Part shown: piece by piece, positions 61,401 to 64,000 of the stretch
How positions within the stretch are numbered: position 1 is the first letter of the stretch
Layout of the letters: the number at the start of each line of letters is the position of its first letter
Source: Amborella trichopoda
Lineage: Eukaryota > Streptophyta > Magnoliopsida > Amborellales > Amborellaceae
Direction: 5' to 3'
DNA length: 64,000 bases
Assembly: GCF_000471905.2 (NCBI RefSeq)
Contig: NW_006500356.1
Coordinates: 1,886,916 to 1,950,915 of the forward strand
The notes under the pieces: model-generated
Database searches by the model: none
Told to the model about the DNA's origin: nothing
What the model saw: only the letters and a program-made list of their open reading frames with translations
Made by a program: the position numbers and the translations under genes

Positions 61401-63182
61401 TGTGTGAGCATGTAAATAGTGGATTGTACACTTTAATTGGGAGTGTATGTGTTGGTTAATTGACCGAGGGTTGCAGTCTACGACCTTGGTCATGTTCAAA
61501 ACCCTATCCCCGGGTATATGGTGCTACTCTTGAGGGTTTTCAAAGGGTTGTCCCTTGTTGAGGTCGGGATAGATGTCCAAGATGAATTTTAGGGCAAATA
61601 AGTGATCTATACCTGTTATTGCAGATTATGTTAGAAGTCTCAGCATCTTTCATTTTTTATTTTTGATAGGATTTTTTCCAATTACTTGCTGTAATTGATT
61701 AGTTTTGAATTAAATTTATCTGTGTAATTTTATTTCATAAATTTCTCTATTCTTAGTTAATTTTCAACATTGGCATTTATTTATTTTGATGAATATTGTT
61801 GTTTTGATAATCATTGAAATTCCTTCTTTTGCATCTTATTCTAACTTAATGGTTGGTAAAGTTTAGATAGAGATTTTCGGTAACTTGGAGGGGTACTCAT
61901 CAACGAAATGTTGATTTGATTGGAAGTCGTATTTCAGCAGGAATTCTTGTTTAGAGTTTGAGAAGAGAGATTTTAGAAAAATTGGGGGAAAAAGGAGCCA
62001 TGAAAATAATTGAAAATCACACTCTTATTTATTCTGCTGCAGTAATCTCTCTCTCTCTCTCTCTTTCTCTGCGTGCTTGCACCTGTGTGTGCGTGCATGT
62101 GTGCCTGTGCTTATGCCTGTGCCTGTGCCTGTGCCTGTGTGTCTCTGTGTCTGTGTTTGTGTTGTGTGTGTGCGCTTTCGTGGGTGTTTGTGTGGCCACT
62201 GTGGCCTTTAAGAAGTTGGAGAAGTAAGAGGCTGTTCATGCTTCAAGAAGAGAAAGAAACGAACTGGCAGTTGGCGCCGGGTGCTTGCTTACCAAGCTAT
62301 CCTGGCCACTCTGGTTCTATTGATTTTTTATCTGGACTTCTTATTACATCTAGAGCTCATTGACATTCTTGCTTTTGGCAAAAGCATAGTTTCATGGAGG
62401 CATGTGAATTACTTGATGTTATTTGGATTTGAACTTAAGAGTTTTTGTATGAAGTGTCTCTTAGTTTTTGCTCATTATATCCATTTTTTTTATATGGTTG
62501 GTTATCCATCTGTTCAGAATGTGTTATGATTTTACTGTAATGAGTTGTGCCTTCACTTTTTAAAATTGTTATATTTATAGTGATCTAAAGATGTCTATAC
62601 TTTTTTTTTTTCCGTTATAAATGTAAAATGAGCACATACCTTTAACTGCACATTCTTACAACTAAATTCTGGTGACCTTTTGATTCTGCAGAATGTATCC
62701 GTTGGAATGAAGATATGGGGAATTATTTCTGAAGTTAACGCAAAAGATCTCCTAGTTAGTCTTCCAGGGGGTTTGAAAGGGTTTGTTAAAGTAGAGGAAG
62801 CATCTGATCTCTTCTTAGAGAAAGGAGGAAGCTTGGAGAAGACCCGTGGTTCCTCTAGCAAGGAGAACAATGTGAGGGACCTTAACCAATCATTGTGTTG
62901 TTGCTATCCCTATTCCTGGCCCTTTTTTCTAATCTTTTTATAAATCTACAAGCACCATTAGTGTTGTGCTAGGGCTTATGTGTATGGATTCTCACGTTTG
63001 ATTGTTTTCCTATGTAGGTGCTGGAATGTAATTTTTATGTTGGACAATTAGTCCCTTGCGTAGTTATCGGAGTTGCACATGATGATAAAAGAGAAGCAAA
63101 AGGAAGCAAAAGGATCTGGCTCTCACTACGTCTTTCATTGTTGCACAAGGGGCTTGCCTTAGATTCCATTCATGATGGGATG
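48194..63182 (+). CDS. RRP5: rRNA biogenesis protein RRP5, N-terminal part (exons 1-4)
   Basis: Exons 48194-48371, 48532-48731, 62692-62871 and 63018-63182 join in frame (241 residues) with GT-AG borders. RRP5 (PDCD11 in animals) is a large nucleolar protein with many S1 RNA-binding domains and C-terminal HAT repeats, needed for early pre-rRNA cleavages of both subunits. Seen here: a lysine-rich basic start, the conserved EDVPDFPRG exon-1 end, an acidic/basic linker (RVSKKAKRPRKPF, EEDLGSLFG), and the first S1 region (GMKIWGIISEVNAKDLLVSL, FYVGQLVPCVV, KRIWLSLRLSLLHKGL). Later exons are beyond the window. Intron 1 is 160 bp and intron 3 is 146 bp, but intron 2 is 13,960 bp because of nested transposons. 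No exon carries a stop, so the gene looks functional if intron 2 is removed properly. The start is chosen as the first ATG in good agreement with relatives. Confidence 0.95.
49309..49480 (+). repeat. Compound microsatellite (GA)n-(TAG)n before a gap
   Basis: About 35 GA units then about 27 TAG units, cut by the gap at 49481. GA repeats reappear after it (49600-49616). It lies in RRP5 intron 2. Confidence 0.97.
49481..49594. other. Assembly gap
   Basis: 114 unknown bases inside the microsatellite. Confidence 1.
49617..51109. other. RRP5 intron 2, segment without recognised elements
   Basis: Short frames without known motifs. A near-duplicate TCATACTTGGTTGCCCCA(C/T)AT occurs near 50495 and 50521. 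Confidence 0.45.
51110..51965 (+). pseudogene. L1-type LINE ORF2, segment 1 (after RT) in RRP5 intron 2
   Basis: The plus strand, across frames, gives VAWKKVYQPKHLAALGV, LRSINLALLDKWWW, NRGDEFPFWKDTWVGHLL and NKNIWTKIQPGRSTF, the standard order after the RT core of plant L1-type LINEs. It is cut at 51965 by the copia LTR and continues at 57156. Confidence 0.85.
51966..52298 (-). repeat. 3' LTR of the intronic copia element
   Basis: TG...CA borders. The U3 side (52105-52298) holds about five 30-36-bp units with TTACATGGCTATTACAGTCC and ATTATGCAAGACTGTTACA. Confidence 0.9.
52360..53635 (-). pseudogene. copia reverse transcriptase and RNase H
   Basis: RT start at 53351-53635: GCRWVHTLKHKLDG, YKVHLMPKGFTQLYGVDYKE, VKNAFLIGDLQEEVYMALPPGF. 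The active-site strand reads IVYVEDIVLIGNN (53112-53483), so the YVDD box has become YVED. RNase H lies near 52375-52640, with a HIEVD stretch near its end. At least two frames are used, so it is inactive. Confidence 0.9.
54044..54556 (-). pseudogene. copia integrase core with in-frame 72-bp internal duplication
   Basis: LLEVVRDILMGMKVPKTYWDEAV and INRMLTPIPDGAYPFKLL match the integrase end. A 24-residue block is then repeated with two changes (DNA 54319-54390 and 54391-54462). This unusual duplication would lengthen the protein without shifting frame. Confidence 0.88.
55196..56800 (-). pseudogene. copia gag and protease region
   Basis: A knuckle-like KRRYTREYCWDLH stretch near 55620-55680 has lost Cys residues, in a frame beside the open frame 55518-55823. 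The protease region lies near 55196-55453 (KVKLVDGSMTNAS). Near the gag start (56515-56660), imperfect GGAAATATGAGGTTGCT repeats encode repeated QQPHIS-type peptides. Confidence 0.75.
56836..57155 (-). repeat. 5' LTR of the intronic copia element
   Basis: Same borders as the other LTR. The U3 side (56950-57155) has six or more ACAACCCATTATGCAAGA...TTACATGACT units. Confidence 0.9.
57156..57744 (+). pseudogene. L1-type LINE ORF2, segment 2 (zf-RVT and start of RNase H)
   Basis: WRELPVTNCYSLRLDAEETC then TNYFLQCSMASTLWAK is the zf-RVT pattern that follows segment 1 in plant LINEs. Near 57600-57740, VELNRDGCSLAT is the first RNase H strand (usual LNTDGAS). The hAT element at 57745 interrupts it. 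Confidence 0.85.
57745..61167 (-). mobile_element. hAT transposon, 3,423 bp, perfect 8-bp TSD GTAAATGC
   Basis: The left end CAGTGTTTCAAAAAGCGTT pairs with the right end, which in reverse is CAGTGATTCAAAAAACCCC. Both flanks read GTAAATGC (57737-57744 and 61168-61175). Subterminal GC-rich CCTAGGCG(A/G)CC words occur at both ends, many more on the right. It carries a transposase gene on the minus strand and splits the LINE RNase H domain. Confidence 0.97.
58181..60650 (-). pseudogene. hAT transposase (degenerate BED finger, DUF659, hAT dimerisation domain)
   Basis: From the ATG at 60650: a BED-type start (GDPGWKYGYNPDSNDRNCIR, stop, then GSINQFKKHLAGI). DUF659 is at 59908-60216 (IPFNTAHLTSFYTAIEAIG, GPGMKPPTPYELSKPLLKK). 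The catalytic part is at 59475-59918 (SAWSDKKRRSQMNLLVNC, VVQVVADNAAPN, FWTPCAAHCIDFMLEALGG). The dimerisation part is at 58650-58900 (HWWSQYGCNSPNLQ, SSSGCERNWSTFE). An intact GT-AG intron lies at about 58770-58872, and another probably lies near 58575-58655. The acidic C-terminus is at 58181-58450. Lesions are a stop in the BED finger with a Cys lost, a shift near 59918, a stop after 59475, and the usual first catalytic Asp (TDAWSD) now Ser (TSAWSD). It is inactive but young enough to have clear ends. Confidence 0.92.
61168..61590 (+). pseudogene. L1-type LINE ORF2, segment 3 (rest of RNase H)
   Basis: It resumes at the second target duplication with KVNALLDGLTRFYKNW, FIVDGDSKNTIG and TAVALARWGPTEGG, the middle and end of an RVT_3 RNase H domain. 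Stops follow. Confidence 0.8.
61588..61651 (+). repeat. Second copy of a 64-bp segment (first at 57435-57498)
   Basis: TTTTAGGGCAAA...GCAGATTATGTTAGAAGTCT occurs on both sides of the hAT element with a few differences. Confidence 0.85.
62049..62190 (+). repeat. CT and (TGTGCC)n microsatellites
   Basis: The CT run is followed by TGTGCCTGTGCCTG and TGTGTC units. The Cys-rich frames across it are artefacts of the repeat. Confidence 0.9.
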
Positions 63183-63820
63183 GTATGCTGTTTTATGTAT
63201 TCACCCTTAGGGATAGCATTCATAACTCTTTCATCTTTGACTGGATGGTCCACTTGTAATCTTTCTCCTTTGCACTTATTGTTGTTTGTTTTTTAATATT
63301 GTCATATCATATTGTTTTGTTGTTTCATAATTTGGATGCTTAATTTTAAAGAATAAAAGTTCATTGAAAAACACTGTTAATGATGAAGGTTTTTGTTTTG
63401 GTTTTCTCACTCATTGTTTTTTCATATTAACTGTTGATTGAGAGAGACACATCATATGTTTTGTTAGGCAATAATCTAATTTCTAACAACTTCCTTTTTG
63501 CATTTCCTAAGCTTTTGTTGGCAACAACTTATAATAAATAGTTTCTTGAGGATTTAGAGTGTTATAAGAGATATCTTTCACAGGCAATACCTCTTTCTCT
63601 AGGGTTTTAGAGGGCATGGAAACCTAACTAGGGTTTGGAGGAACCCTTAGGAACAAATCAGGATTGGGCTTGAAGGCATAGAATCCTCCTTTGGTTGGGC
63701 ATACCCATATTTCTTCTCCGAACAACAAAACCCTAATTATGGTTTCAATTTGGCTCCCTTATCAAAGTTTAGATGGCATGGCCCTATCTAGAAGGGAGGA
63801 GAGAGAAATGATTTTTTTAC
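63183..63820 (+). other. RRP5 intron 4 (partial)
   Basis: Starts with GTATGC after exon 4. No further RRP5 exon was found before the window end. Confidence 0.7.
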
Positions 63821-63878
<58 letters not shown>

Positions 63879-64000
63879 TAGTAGTAGTAGTAGAGAGAGT
63901 AGTAGTAGTAGGTAGGTAGGTAGTACGTAGTAGTTAGTTAGTTAGTTACGTTAGTACGTACGTACGTAATACTACTACTACTTACTTACTTACCTTACTT
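63821..64000 (+). repeat. Compound microsatellite (GA)n-(TAG)n with odd GTAG/ACGT/CTACTA end
   Basis: GA then TAG units as at 49309-49480, followed by GGTAGGTAGGTAG, GTTAGTTAGTTA, ACGTACGTACGTA and then ACTACTACTACTTACTTACTT. The last part is near the reverse complement of the first. Confidence 0.9.

Noticed and set aside
62073..62363. Cys-rich, defensin-like frame (ACMCACAYACA)
   Set aside because: Produced by the (TGTGCC)n microsatellite. There is no signal peptide and no defensin spacing.
63691..63915. Arg-Glu-rich frame at the window end
   Set aside because: It is the (GA)n microsatellite; no RRP5 exon similarity.

Overview
This is nuclear DNA of a flowering plant. The evidence is spliceosomal introns, plant-type SR and RRP5 proteins, a FAR1-related gene, plant copia, LINE, RTE and hAT elements, and tRNA-iMet primer sites. 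The two real genes have long, transposon-rich introns, which suggests a lineage with large introns, but the species cannot be named from the sequence. There are two assembly gaps (33076-33649 and 49481-49594).

Layout. 1-7870: a head-to-head inverted pair of old pararetrovirus-like fragments. The left copy is broken by a hAT-type insertion and by a Ty1/copia remnant. 7870-13600: mostly non-coding, with an RTE LINE tail and three separate tandem duplications. 13603-15320: the last four exons of an SR splicing factor (SCL30A/SCL33 type); its first exon was not found. 16380-18150: a long degenerate pyrimidine-rich minisatellite. 20400-30000: two paralogous small genes, A (21469-22666) and B (28918-29816). 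They share promoter, intron phase and a 17-residue Pro/Asn-rich motif that differs only at synonymous positions, and they are the best candidate here for something undescribed. 30461-41700: MITEs, a TSD-bounded hAT derivative, LINE and copia pieces, minisatellites. 41850-46520: a leader-like pyrimidine-rich tract and a FAR1-related pseudogene with three stops.

48194 to the window end: the 5' part of RRP5 (rRNA biogenesis, multi-S1 protein), with a telo-box about 50 bp before the ATG. Its intron 2 is 13,960 bp and is a nested set: an L1-type LINE, split first by a 5.2-kb copia element (51966-57155) and again, inside its RNase H domain, by a 3.4-kb hAT transposon (57745-61167) with perfect 8-bp target duplications. 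The LINE-LTR junction of that copia element is found again in reverse at 34 kb.

Functional genes: SR protein (splicing), RRP5 (ribosome assembly), and the two small-peptide genes (unknown; a signalling-peptide hypothesis is given). Everything else recognised is mobile or repetitive DNA. No rRNA gene, credible tRNA gene or CRISPR array was seen.
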